64,000 nucleotides of DNA from Harmothoe impar (GCA_947462335.1 OX381717.1:45799523-45863522); one strand, 5' to 3'. Positions 33,899 to 46,239 are shown, counted from the first letter of the stretch. Notes: a model not told the origin generated them from the sequence alone. Translations and numbers: made by a program.

Positions 33899-35528
33899 TT
33901 TACTAATTTAGGAGAGCACGCTATATTTTATAGCATAGGGTTGATTCAGGTAAAGTGGGACACCTAAGCCATACTCTGACTTTATGTGCCATTCGCACAT
34001 TTGGTACTTACAGTAGAAAATGTCAAACACATCAAATAGTTTCAGTATTTATTCCTTTAAACCAAAATATAAAAAATATATGAAATACCTTAGCCAATGT
34101 GGCCTAAATAGCCCAGTTTTTAGAGATGCCATTTCAAAATTGAAGCGTCCCACTTTACTTGTATTTTTGGTAAAGTGGGACACTCGCTTCATGTAAAGTG
34201 GGACAATTGATAAGAATCGACCCCCATGCTTTATAATCCATATGACAAAAATGGTAAATGTCAATTTTTGAAGGTGAGATATATACTTTGATGGACTACA
34301 TCTATAACATCAAGGAAGTTTATGTAGGGTCCTTTACAGGATGAATCAAATACACAGAGTATTAATGTAAAACTGCCAAAATACTGTGCATCTGGACTTA
34401 ACTTTGGGCAAGGCTACACTACATTATGTTACATGACAACATATTTGTACCCTAACTGAATCTCTATCCTCAAATTATTTTACATAGTGCTAAGTAATGT
34501 TATGCACAATTATATAGCTCATACTCTTAATTGTAAGCATCTAAAATGAAATGTTTTGTTAATGAGGTAGTAATGCAAGAGCATTTCAGGGGCATATTAA
34601 TCACTATAAATAACTGTAAATGGCAATATTTTCTATATATCGTAAGAAAGTAGTATTGGTTAATGATTTCTATGGTTTTAGCCTCAATGTACATATCAAA
34701 TACCAATTCTAAATAAATTTGCTACAGATTTTACCATATAACATCATAATGTTTGATTAAAAATCATTAAAGGTAAGAAATCTCACAATAATCATCTAAA
34801 TTATGATGGAAGTCAATGGTTCGCTGATGGAAGTCAGTGGTTCTCTCATCTAAATAATGATCATCATTTAAGTCACTTGATAAACCACAATCTGGAGCAC
34901 TAACAAAGCCCTATTCTGGCTGTCATACTTAATAATTTGGTATGATTTACACAACTAAGTATTGTAATGATATTTGCTATGATATTTCTTCTCCTCATAA
35001 ATCAAAATATAGGCATATCGGGTAATGCTACTCTGAGAAAGGGGATTATTATAGTGTCCCACTTAACCTGAATCTGCCTGTCCCACTTTACCTAACACCT
35101 TCAGCTAAAGTGGGACACTTGCATTTAAGGTCTCAGTGTACTTCATTTCCATATCTGACTAATAAAAAAACATCAAGATGTAAAGAAGCAATATATGTAT
35201 CTAAAATTTACATACATTTTGAAATATCATGTTACTACTCTTAGTACCACTACTAACAAATAATTCTACTATTTCTTATGTACTTCCTAATTTATAGTGG
35301 CAAAAGCTCTCCACCCATATCACGTCGAAATTTAGAAGGTATAATTACCTCTTAACATTGGTGAGATAGGTACAATTAAGAGGGGTCAAACATATATTTC
35401 TAAGAAAAAAATAAAATTTTACACCCAGGAAAGAAATCAACCCCTAAAAATGGCCTTAATGTTAAATGTCCCACTTTACCTGATGTCCCACTTTACCTGA
35501 ATCAACCCTACACTCCTAAATTAGTAAA
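33899..35528. mobile_element. TA-flanked 1.57-kb TIR element inside an older inverted repeat
   Basis: The inner element (33938-35508) has ends GGGTTGATTCAGGTAAAGTG and CACTTTACCTGAATCAACCC flanked by TA. The core GGTAAAGTGGGACA or its complement recurs about ten times, clustered near both ends (33950, 34148-34205, 35060-35115, 35467-35500). Outside it, TTTACTAATTTAGGAG (33899) and CTCCTAAATTAGTAAA (35513) form a second inverted pair, as if the inner element landed in a palindrome. No transposase frame. Confidence 0.75.
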
Positions 35529-35878
35529 TTGAGCCATAACTTGATAATCAGTCAGATTCTAAGCGGAATTCTAGGGAATGAGATGAAATAAAGTAGCTAG
35601 CACATCAAGTATGGCGGTAGGGAACATTCTGGTTCATTTTTAACAAAATTAATTTTTGAGTCCTAATCATGTCCTTACCATGTCACTTTAAACAAGCGTT
35701 ATTTTTAAGATTTGGCCTAATGCACGTGCTGTCAGTGACAGTGTGTAGGCGTCAGCAATTACATATTTTAGAGTGCGTTTATTAGGGCTCCATTGTCCCA
35801 AATATTGGCTAATAAATGATTACAATAATTTTAATTTCTGAGTACTTGGGAACATGGTAGTGTTTCTTAAAGCAAAAC

Positions 35879-36233
35879 GGGGGCTCATTTCTCAATGGGA
35901 AATGATACATGGTGGGCCAGCGATAGCTATCTGGCTGAATCAAGTTTCTCGGGAGGCTATCTTATTGCTATCATATTGTGTAGCCTTTTTTGTACAATCC
36001 TGATATTTCCAAATGAGCTGGGGTGGAGTGCCCTCGTCCAGAGCTGTCTTCTAGAGCTGTTGTTCAGAGCTGTCGTCCAGAGCTGTCTTCTAAAGCTGTT
36101 GTTCAGAGCTGCTGTTCAGAGCTGTCTTCTAGTCAAAAACTTTACGATGAAGTATGGGCTGTCAACTGTCTTCTGCTCCAGATAGCTATTGTTTGTTCAA
36201 TATGTCATGCGTTCCCATTGAGAAATAGACCCC
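35879..36233. mobile_element. 355-bp TIR element with a 15-bp tandem repeat
   Basis: The ends GGGGGCTCATTTCTCAATGG and CCATTGAGAAATAGACCCC are inverted; GATAGCTAT also occurs in both arms. The interior 36026-36135 is a tandem repeat of GTCCAGAGCTGTCTT and variants, which creates the repetitive Leu/Ser-rich open frames seen there. Confidence 0.7.
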
Positions 36234-37280
36234 TGATCGTATACCTTATTTGTGTTGAGTGCATTCATTAATGTCTCAATGGGATGAGGTGACAATAAAA
36301 TATATAGCCTGAGGTTGGTCATAGCGTCCATGAACTAAAGATAGCTCTTGCTTTAAAGAAATACTGAATAGGCTTAGGGCATCTGTATTAGGCTAATGTA
36401 ATTTGGATGGGGGATCAATAATAAGTGCTAATGATGGAGATGGCCTCTAGGTGCCTTTGTGTTATGTGTAGTTAAACCTCTCAGATCACAGAGTCTATAA
36501 CACCCACATATCCAACATAAGTAGGGCCTACTTCTTCGTCAGCAAACCATGAAAGATGCGATGAGAGCGTTTGCAGGCAGTTCGGCGAGCAGATATACTT
36601 ATCCCACTCGTTATCTGTCAGAGTGCTAAAGAGTTTATTTTTGTATTGCATTATTTAATCTATTACATTAGGTTTGTAAACATGTGGCATAGCTCGTTAT
36701 ATCTGGATAAGATTTATAAGAAATACACAATTTACACATTGGTTATATTGAAAGTGTCAGGCTGGGGAGCATGACTCATATGGCATACACGGTGTGTGGT
36801 TTTAGGTAGAAAAGGGGGTCTAATATAAAGATGTCTGCATCATCTTTTGAGGGTTTATACTCAATATAATAGGTTTTACAAATCTGTGACTTTCATGTTA
36901 TTAATTTTGTTATCCCAGTCACAGCTGAGCTGTAGTACCAACTACCCCAGTTTCCAACAGTCATGTTGATTGAAATTCCCACTATAGGAGTCTGGAAGAG
37001 GGGGAATAAACCCTTCATATATTGCCTTTATGATAACAATTGTCATAATCATTATACGTATTACTCCATTTTCCCCCCAAAGCAAAACAAAATGTGTCCA
37101 TAGTCCCTCATATACCTGGCTGAGCAGCTGGGGTCAAACTCATGACTTTGCAACAATTAAAAGTGAAATAAATGTAAATAAAAAATTCTGATTTTTTCTC
37201 AATTGCAATAGAAAATATAGGTCTTTGGGAGCATGCACATGGAATTTTGTGATATAGCTATGATTATTTCTCACGTTCGT
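36234..37280. other. No gene recognised
   Basis: AT-rich sequence with short open frames only. No repeats or RNA genes were identified. Confidence 0.45.
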
Positions 37281-37499
37281 GGTCACCCAGGCCCGTGCCT
37301 GTAGCTCCAGCTGCCCACTCACATCACCAGTGACGTCACAAAGCAACGTCATCATGTTACCACGTGACGTTGCCATATTGTTTTGATTATGATGGACTTG
37401 TTTGAGTCCACACAGTTGACCATCAGAATGGGCCACGGTTGGCCGTTAGAATGGGCCACAGTTGGCTGTCAGAATGGGCCACAGTTGGCCGTCAGGGGG
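37281..37499. repeat. 23-bp minisatellite, short allele-like copy (about four units) with flank
   Basis: The unit CACAGTTGGCCGTCAGAATG recurs from 37425. Its flank (GTGACGTCAC, CAACGTCA, TTGTTTTGATTATGAT) matches the flank of the expanded array at 46240-46890. Confidence 0.65.
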
Positions 37500-37640
37500 G
37501 GGGGGCGGGGAGCAGCAAATGAGTATGTACTCAAGGGGGGGGGGTCACCCTAATGCGTACATAATGCAATAAGGGGTGGGGGGTCTATTTTCTGGAGGGG
37601 TGGGATGCGACATACTTTATGGAAGGCCCCTCATTCATCT
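37500..37640. repeat. Dispersed repeat with G tracts, copy 2 of 10411-10565
   Basis: GAGTATGTACTCAAGGGG to CATACTTTATGGAAGG. Inverted relative to copy 1, in the same sense as 54780-54935. Nothing was recognised from 37640 to 38040. Confidence 0.5.
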
Positions 37641-38039
37641 GAGCGTGTGATTTTCAGGAAATAAGACCACTTATATCATAGAGCAAATGGCATAACCATA
37701 CTGGAAGAGAGACAACGTATCTTCCTAATAAGCTATGGCCCGGGCTATGGCTATGACCAGTGCAATACAACAGGTGAAATTGTTAGATAGGAGAGGAGCA
37801 GCAACTGTAACAAGTTGGGAGGGGCCAAATTGGCTGGTCATCTAACTGTTAATGATATAGCAGAAGTAGTGGAAATGGGGTGAATGGTTCATTGGTGTCC
37901 CTTCCAACATACCTGTTTGAGGAAATACATGTGTTTAGAAACTTAATTATAGCACACTGTCAATAATGATGGTGATGCTAGCCCAATCATGACACCAAAG
38001 TACCAGGTAGGTCTATAGTATTGGGCGATCTACCTTGCA

Positions 38040-38662
38040 AATATGTGTACAGGCAAGGGAAAAGGGTAGTCCAAGGAAAAAGCCAACTTTGAAATTGATG
38101 TCATAACCTTTCCAGTGATATATTACACTAGAAGACATTATTTCTAGTTTTGGAGAAATGGCTTCATGAATATGTGTGGGCATCACCCTTTCCAAAATCC
38201 CAATAAGCTCTATGTCTCATATTTTCCAAGATATCCCTATTTTATTAGCATTATCTATGATAATTAGAAATTAATGATACATTTTCCTTCTTTAAGTCAT
38301 AAAATTCAATCTAGGAATGGTAATTTTATTTTGTTTTCACCATCGCAATCCTCAGAAATCATTCTTTCAATTTATGTCTTAATTTCCTCTATTTGAAATA
38401 AAAATCATGTTTCCATGGCAACACATATCAACAAGCACACCCATTTAGGCTTTAAAACGTTCCTTTTACCTTCCAAATATAGAAGCTTCTTACCAAAAAT
38501 GGAATGTTTTATGTAATCCTATTGAATTCTCCAGGAAAAAGTACCCAAGAGCTAATTTTAGCCTAATTTAGCTAATTTTAGGCCATAGTGACGCCCCCTG
38601 ATGGCTTAAATCGGAACTAATCCCGCGGGGACTATCCTTTCTGCTTGGCTGCTCACATATGG
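38040..38662 (-). mobile_element. 620-bp TIR element, family copy 3
   Basis: Ends AGGCAAGGGAAAAGGGTAGT and GCTGCTCACATAT enclose the family landmarks (ATGTTTCCATGGCAACAC, TTCCAAATATAGAAG). It lies just before the receptor B duplication. Confidence 0.7.
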
Positions 38663-39648
38663 TCGAGCCCTACCTAGTGCCTGGACAAAGCTATCCTGTG
38701 TACTATGTAGTGGTAAATCTGCTACTGTATAGCCTAATTACCTTTTACAAAAAGGGAGCCTAGGCTTAAGAATACTTGGGATATCTTGTGGGAACTCCAA
38801 TACCATTATGAAAAAGGGAAAATAACTGAAAGAAGCTCATGATTTATTTTTGAACAAATCTAAATTTTATTGCTTGAAAATTGTACATAGTTTGAGGATC
38901 ATAGATTGTATTGAAAATGCCCAGATACCAGTGTCATGTAAAATGTTGCATATTCAAACATTGAGGTCATTGTACATTAAATTAAATGATAATAAGTACC
39001 GGTACAACATAAATTGTTGCACATTATTAAGTGTTTCATGTCCAGATGATTATACATAACCTAAGGAAATACAAGCAACAAAGTTATGGCAGGTTTATCA
39101 GTAAACTGTTGTGCGAGCCATACCATGGAAATTAAATGCAGTCATAAATATGATTGACATAACACTATTGTAGGGGCAAAATGGACGGTGTCTTGACTTA
39201 ATTTAAGATCTTGGAATTTTTAAAGCTGAACCCTAAAACATGTAACGTTAGATCGTGTTTCCATCCTCTAGACCTGTGTCCTTTTTTTGGACTTGGGTCA
39301 TTTAATGCCTAGCGGGCTAGACTTATAAATTCTAATAAATTATCTGTTTGCCATACACAGACGTCTTTTGTATACATCTCCAAGACCATTATGACAAAAA
39401 GAAAAATAACTGAAAAGAAAAGCCCATGATTTCATGTGCATATAACTATCATGTAGACTAAGCAGGATATGCAGATTTAAGACTATGTGGTATATGTTTG
39501 TCAAAGCACCACAGATGGTTCATCCCCATGAGCATCTACCACACCAGACCTGCACCAGCAGCACCCACGGACTCACGTAGACCCTCATCATGAGCAGCTC
39601 ATGAATATTCATAGACTCAAAGACCATAGTCATCTACATCATTAGTCC

Positions 39649-39672
39649 TATATAAGAGCAGTCCTATATAAG
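39649..39672 (+). promoter_or_regulatory. Duplicated TATA box of receptor B
   Basis: TATATAAG occurs at 39649 and again at 39665, each within AGTCCTATATAAG, before ACAGGCAGG. Copy A has one TATA box at the same place. Confidence 0.55.
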
Positions 39673-40186
39673 TACAGGCAGGTTAATACTACATAGTAGA
39701 CACAAGGAACTCTAGCTCGGCACTACGTTATACTGCAATGGTAGCCTAGTGGTATATACCATATACCACATGACAGGCTAAATTACAGACCTTATATTTT
39801 AAAGGTTACCCTTAGGTTAACCCAAGGGCCTAGGAAAACGCACGTGGAATTTAAGCCAGAAGTAGACCGATGTTTTTATCAATCTAAATATTGATAACAA
39901 CATGGAAGAACAAGGACAATGAACTGGTAAATGCATATATGCTATCCTAAGAAGGATGGACATATACCTGAGTAGCATTTAATATGACAACCGTATCACA
40001 TTTCCGATCTGCACCATTCCACAACTCAGAGAACGACAGCACTGCACAATGGTAAGTGGGAATACTACTACTGTTCATTACAGAATTGGTTAGTTGTTTT
40101 TACATGTAAACAATATACATTTTGGTAACAATCTTTTTTAAAAAGGTTTTCATTCCAGCCTAAGATAGACACTAATTGTATAGGTA

Positions 40187-40460
40187 GCATGTCCCCCATG
40201 TCTAATCCCCTTTCTCACATTCAACCCCTCCCCCATGTCCAACCCCCTCCCTCACATCCAGAGCCTCCCTCACATCCAACCCCGTTCTCATGTCTTACCC
40301 CCTCTCTCACATCCAACTGCTCCCTCATGTCTAGTCCCCTTTCTCACATCATCCCTCTCCCTGAGGAAGTGGTGGATGTGAGGAGCTGGTTGTGGATGTG
40401 ATGGAAGGTGGTGGATATGAGGAAAGGTAGTGGATGTGAGGGAAGGTGGTGGACGTAGAA
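40187..40460. repeat. Minisatellite that switches strand
   Basis: 40187-40350 is a C-rich tandem repeat (CCCTCCCTCACATCCAAC type, period 18-20). 40365-40460 carries the complementary G-rich unit (GGTGGATGTGAGGAA). It lies in the receptor B intron. Confidence 0.65.
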
Positions 40461-40727
40461 TCATGTGTATTAGGGACAGTGGTGGAGGCAGTTGCAGACC
40501 CATTTTGAGAGACAATGATAGAATGACCCGATTTGATAGACAATGAAATGGGTGTTTGAAAGGTTACGGACGTATGACATAATTGTGTACGTATTTTAGG
40601 TTGTGGTCTATGGGCCTGCATGGGCCTATGATCAGTGTGCCAAAAGACTAAGGGCCTTAAACCTGGAGGGCTTTAAAGCTGAGTGCCTTTATTCCGTGTA
40701 GCCTACCCATTGTACGATAAGCCAGGG

Positions 40728-40850
40728 CTGACCCAGTGGACAAAAAACGTTATATAACGTTATAAGGTTTCTCTAAGGCTACTCGCTATGGCAAAACGTT
40801 TTACAAAGTTTTAAAACGTTATTTTGACGTAAAATAACGGTTTTCTTTGT
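40728..40850. repeat. Cluster of AACGTT motifs
   Basis: AAAACGTT, AACGTTAT and related phrases occur at least six times. Similar AAAACGTTTTG phrases occur in the arms of 17202-18102. Confidence 0.45.
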
Positions 40851-41649
40851 TAGCTGGGAGTAGGCTTCATTAGTCATGGTTATACATGTATTCAAAATAA
40901 TGTATAGACATGTTGCAGCATTAGCTAAGACAAAAAGGAAATGACAAGCAACAGTATCGTAGTTGATTTGCTTTGTTAGGGAATGTTTATTATTGATTGT
41001 GGCATTGTAGTAGTCGTTGGAAAAGATGTCGTACAGATGGGAAAGCAGATCCCCTGTCGGAGTTATGAATACAGATTGTATAACATCACATATTGATAAA
41101 GATGTTTATATGATACAATTATATAACATAACCTGCAAAAGGGAACCCGAGTGCGGGTTACGCAAAAGTAGAAATGTCACATGGATACTTTAACCAATGA
41201 TGTCCTTCAGTTATGACATCAATCTGAAAAGACTTGTAATTGTTATGTATATCTTGTTTTAACAGATGATAAAAGCAGATTCTCAAATATCTTCCAGGCG
41301 CAGCAAAATGAAGGGTGTGGTCAAGAAAGAGGTACAAGGTTCAGCGGATAGGGAAGTATCAATAGCAATTTGATAACCATTATATCACGCTGTTTCAAAT
41401 GTAATGAGTACAAGCCTCTGGCTGTGGTATAACTACCACCTGAACCCAATTACCATTGAGCTTCTGGTATCTCAATGCAATTTCTGTGAAAATCAGGTGA
41501 GATTGACAGAGATTAATGTAGACTGTAAATAGGGAACCCAAAACCATTTTTACTAGTGTAAACTAACAGTGGATTATACTGCCCATGTATGCCATACTTA
41601 CTGTAAAGCTGCAGTAGGTTCTACTGGTCATCTACATAAATTATTGACA

Positions 41650-42672
41650 ATGGAGCATACATTTAGTATGACAACCCAGCTACCACACCCTATCAACATG
41701 TCAAACACAAGTGACACCTCCCCAGCACTGAACAACAGCAAGCTGAGATACTACTTTCTACTTATCACACAGACTGTTATTTCACTAATTGCAATTATTG
41801 CAAACTTACTCCTGCTAATCTCATTGAAGCGTCTGCGGTCAAACCACCTCAAGAAATCAACACGAATATTCTTAACATTGGAAGCTGCATGTCATTTCTT
41901 TCTGGGAATAATATTTATAGCACGCCCATATGTAACTTCCGCATCCACATGTGGGGTTTTGATCCTGATTCTTTCCATATTTGCTGGCATAACATACACT
42001 GGTGTCCTTCTACTTTCCATTGACATTCTCCTGCCCATACTCAAGCCATACACACACCAAAGGATCCTCACCCTCAGGGTGGCTAAGCTGATGGTCATCT
42101 TGGTTGTCAGTTTTTGGGTAACCGTCAGCTGTGTGTCATATGGTATCAAGAAGAAGACGACGATCCTTCGTAAAGTTGAAACATGTTCAGTTAATGATAG
42201 TGAACAGCAGCCGGTGATGGTCTTAATGAACAGTACAATTTGTTTGTTGCTGATGATAATCTCAGCGGTTCTACAGGGTCATGCTGCTTATCTGCTGAGG
42301 TCCCGATTAGCAAACAACACTATCTCCAGGGCCCAAGATCCACAAGTCGCAACAATTTCACACTTGGTCAGCTTAAGCCGGGAGCATGTAAATCCTGACC
42401 CAGTAATCAGACGCAAGACCCGTCAGTACAGACTTGTGAAGATTCTCACAATATCATTATGTACCACACTTGTATGTTTTATGCCTTCGAATGTTATTGT
42501 CCTGGCTACAGCACTTTGTGACATTCTAGGTATTTCAGCCAAGGGTATGAGCTCAATCCGACCTCAGTTTGCTGCACTAGCACTGGTAGAGTGTGCACTC
42601 TACCCAATTCTTGTGTTGGCTAGGAGTATAGAATTAAGGGGCTCACTGAAATGTTTAGCATGTGGAGGTTAA
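41650..42672 (+). CDS. Rhodopsin-like 7TM receptor, atypical (copy B)
   Basis: Encodes 340 residues in one exon, with the same seven-span layout as the receptor at 8597-9613. I start at ATG 41650, which aligns with the ATG of copy A; the frame opens 27 codons earlier but that extension is not shared. N-terminal sequons, the Cys pair, TM4 Trp and the CMP motif in TM6 are retained. The replaced residues are the same as in copy A: Asp-Ile-Leu at the DRY site, Cys at the TM2 Asp site, and YPILV at NPxxY. One codon is inserted in the second extracellular loop (KKKTTIL). Poly(A) signal at 43885. Intactness of both copies argues that the unusual motifs are functional. Ligand unknown. Confidence 0.85.
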   Translation: MEHTFSMTTQLPHPINMSNTSDTSPALNNSKLRYYFLLITQTVISLIAIIANLLLLISLKRLRSNHLKKSTRIFLTLEAACHFFLGIIFIARPYVTSASTCGVLILILSIFAGITYTGVLLLSIDILLPILKPYTHQRILTLRVAKLMVILVVSFWVTVSCVSYGIKKKTTILRKVETCSVNDSEQQPVMVLMNSTICLLLMIISAVLQGHAAYLLRSRLANNTISRAQDPQVATISHLVSLSREHVNPDPVIRRKTRQYRLVKILTISLCTTLVCFMPSNVIVLATALCDILGISAKGMSSIRPQFAALALVECALYPILVLARSIELRGSLKCLACGG

Positions 42673-43118
42673 AGGATGCACTCAAGGTCAGATCATTTTA
42701 AATAGTACTATTTTGACCATAACTAGGAATAATTATGTGTCGTGTATCTAGTATAAATGTTTATCAAATAAGACCAATTGTCACAGTCAGTGTGACAATT
42801 AATGTTGGATACGTTTTCCAAATTGTGTAGATTCCGTATTTTATTGTGTCATGTGGTTGCACCTGTGAGAGATTGACACCACAATTACCTATAATGATCT
42901 TATTGAAGGTATGATAATAGTTATTCATAAAAGTCTTAGTGAAGTTATGATCACCAGTGGTAATGATAGTGAAAACCAATATGGTTATTCATATCAGAGA
43001 AGGTCAAGCACCAGTCAAGCTACTTTTGACTCGGTCAATAAGCTCTAGACTTTCAGGAATGAGACTTGGTGGGTGGAGCCCTATTTGTGGATTTTACAAA
43101 TGTGTGTGATACTGTATT

Positions 43119-43125
43119 ATTTTTA

Positions 43126-43192
<67 letters not shown>

Positions 43193-43215
43193 TATTATTA
43201 TTATTATTATTATTA

Positions 43216-43246
<31 letters not shown>

Positions 43247-43260
43247 CATTATTATTAATA
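43119..43260. repeat. ATT trinucleotide microsatellite
   Basis: About 45 ATT units with a few interruptions. The poly-Leu and poly-Tyr open frames here are artefacts. Confidence 0.95.
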
Positions 43261-43884
43261 TTATAATTGGCTAAGATTGCTGACTTAGGCCTTTATCATG
43301 ATGATGTTGAGTGGTTTTAAAAGCTATCTATCAAGTGTAACCCTAAGAACCTTATTTGCCTAGAATGTATCCAATGAGATAACAGGCAATTATGGCGTTC
43401 CTAAAGGGCCGGCTTTAATACCACTTTTGTTTGTACTTTACATGATGTTATGAAGCCAGTATTTAGCTTTATACTGATGATAATAGGTATCGTCACCACT
43501 ATAAAGGTATGAATGAGAATAGATACAAGTCTTTGATCTCAAGCCGTTAGCCCGACATCCCCTACTGGCCATGGAGAAGGTGAATCAGCGGCAGTTTGTC
43601 CCAGATTTTTAAATTGTTAAATTTTGACTGATATCAGGAATTTAGACATTTTGGCAGGAATTTTAGAATTAGTTTTTGGTGATTTGTTTTTATTGTGTAT
43701 CTTGTTAGTGTGATGCATGATTGAATGGATTTGTCTTGCAATTTATGATCATTTAATGAATGTCGTTCCTGTTAATGGGTATTTAAGATAACTTTGTTTT
43801 CTGTTGTCAGGGCACTGTGAGAGAAAATGTGAACCTTTTGTATCTGTGAACAGGTGAATACACATAAGCCTATTAACACTTAAT

Positions 43885-43890
43885 AATAAA
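43885..43890 (+). promoter_or_regulatory. Poly(A) signal of receptor B
   Basis: AATAAA in a block conserved with 10271-10276. Nothing further was recognised from 44000 to 44680; near 44684 GTGGCGGATCCAGGA may be another repeat end. Confidence 0.5.
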
Positions 43891-44779
43891 CATCAGCCTA
43901 TTATGGTGCTTTTTCTACCAAACCTCTTTACTTATTTGTCATATTAAAATTAAACTTGTATCATAATAATTGTATACGCAGGAGTCTCATAAGTCATAGT
44001 CACTCCCTCACCCATTCCTATAAGTAATAGGTTCAGGTAAGCTCAGCCAACTCAGGTTGAAGGGGAGCTGCCCCGCTGCTGAAATCAGTTGGTCTGAGCC
44101 TTACTGACTTTCACTTGCCTCACTGCCTTCACACTTGACCTGCAAAGCAATTTTAGCCCTTCCCTAATTATAATTTGGAAAATTTGAATCGGAAAAAGTA
44201 AAATTAATACAAAGGTGCACTTGGCAAGGTCTTGTTGATGGGCAATTTTACGAGTTGACCATTGGGTCGTATTTTCGTAAGCATTATGATTATTATGAAA
44301 TAGTCTTTTACCTGTCCACGTGAGCTATTTGGGTCACTATGTCTCCCTTAACATGTTATTGGAGACACCTTTTGTTAAAATAGTTATACAAGGTACAGAT
44401 AATCAATGACGAAGGGTAATCTGAGCCTCATTATTAGGAAATGTAAGGCCTAGTGTTAGCATTCAGGTGAGGTCAACAACCGTTCTATACCTGGAATTTA
44501 CATCAGAAAGCCATCGCTCACAAATTGTACAAAATGACTCTTATTTACCTTTGCAAATAACTCATTACTACTCAGAGGCACCACCCTCTCAGAGTGTCGT
44601 AGGCTGGGATGTGGAATCTGACACTCAGAGCATTAGTGGTGACCATTAAAAAGGGAGACTATTATACATGAGAGTGGCGGATCCAGGATTTCTAGACGGG
44701 GCGTCCAAACTTGGGCATCCAGAGTGCATAATGTTCCCTCGAGCGGCAATAGGCATGCCCCCTAAGAAAATTTTGATTA

Positions 44780-45803
44780 GGGAAGGTTGCCAAAATTGGA
44801 CCCCCTAAGAACACTTAGCTGTGTAGCGTTTATTTCTAGTAATTTGAACATGAAAACTGTATGAAGGGTAAGCCTAGTCAAAGGCCTTCTAATTGTAAAA
44901 AAAAAAGTTTGAGATTTTAATTATTCTAGCTGCCACAAGCCAATGAAAAAAGAATGCAACTGGTCCAATTTTGGATACCGGGTGCCTAAATCGGACCACC
45001 GGGTATCCAAAATTGGACCAATGCTTAATTCAGTTAGTTTTCTGACATATTCTTAGGGTCTAAATCATTTTCTTTCAGGTATAATATTATGTTCAGATGT
45101 GTAGTTCCTCGTTATAATTATCTTTCCATAACCTACATATTATGGGTAGTACCTCTGTTAAATAGGAATTTGGGACATTTAAAAAAAAAAAAATTGATAT
45201 AATTTTTTTTGTTATTTTCCTCCCTAGATTCATAGATACGTCCTGTTAATTACAGCAACAGCTTGTATGTGACTCAAATGGCGTAAGGGAGTGCTCATCT
45301 TTTAACTCCAGATGGCAAGATATTCTCGGGAGAAATTTTTCGGGGTCGAATTTTTTACTCCCGCCAGTCAAAAATTGCATGTTTCCATAATTGGACCTGG
45401 TCCAATTATGGAAACTTCTCGTGGTCCAATTTAGGCGCCTTGTCATATTTATCGTCAACTTTCTCTCTCCCAAAGCCTATCAGTGAATTTTAATTTTTTT
45501 AATTTTTACCTAATAACAAAATATTATTGCTTACTATCTGAAGGGATTTTGATCCAAAAACTGTTTCCTAGCAACGGGGAAGGCTTAAGTAAACAACTAG
45601 AAAAATAAGATCAGGAGGTCCCAAAATCATTTACCCTTAAAAGAACCATTTTACTGACCCCAATACAAAAAAAAAAACTTGATGAGAATATACTTGGAAT
45701 TACCCAAAATGTTGCACAACTGAAATTTTGTTCCATTTAGTGTAACTAAGGGAAACAGGGATGGTCCAATTTACGAGCCGGTCCAATTTTGGCAACCTTC
45801 CCC
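44780..45803. mobile_element. 1.02-kb TA-flanked TIR element with reiterated GGTCCAATTT
   Basis: Ends GGGAAGGTTGCCAAAATTGG and CCAATTTTGGCAACCTTCCC are flanked by TA. The core GGTCCAATTT or its complement recurs about eight times. Two of these form tight palindromes: 44957-45022, and 45378-45413 (CCATAATTGGACC then GGTCCAATTATGG). No transposase frame. Confidence 0.8.
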
Positions 45804-46239
45804 TATGTAGACTCGAAATAGTGCACTTTGGCACCCAATAGGCCAAATAATACATTAAAGCCTAGGTATCTATTATTTGGGTCAGGAAGGCAAAGCCTAG
45901 CTAGGCAAAGCTTAGCCGACCGATAGCCACTTTATGCAGTGGTTGAGATACATGAAGATTTGCAGTATTCAAATGGTGGATTCAATGGCCATTTTCTAAG
46001 AATTTCATTTACATTACTTTAAAAATAAATGGCATATCAACTGATATCTGGATTTAAAAAAATATTAGATCTTTCTCAAAACCAATGATGAAAGATTTCT
46101 ACAGAATGCATCAAAAGCTTTGAGAGGGCATAACATGGCCTACACTGTGTACATTTTCACCTTCTCCTACCACATTTAAATGTATCAATAGTAACTCAAC
46201 GCAATGGGACTAGATCTCTGGACGGAGAGTGACACAAAC
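45804..46239. other. No gene recognised
   Basis: AT-rich. No repeat or coding features were seen. Confidence 0.45.

Larger units (their letters stand above)
38680..44000 (+). repeat. Segmental duplication copy B (receptor locus)
   Basis: Matches 6480-10390 in order. Extra sequence here includes a partial second copy of the upstream flank (CCATTATGAAAAAGGGAAAA near 38803 and its relative near 39387), a strand-switching minisatellite in the intron (40187-40460) and an ATT microsatellite (43119-43260). The intron is about 40052-41265. Confidence 0.75.

Noticed and set aside
43066..43266. Poly-Leu and poly-Tyr open frames
   Set aside because: Translation of the ATT microsatellite.
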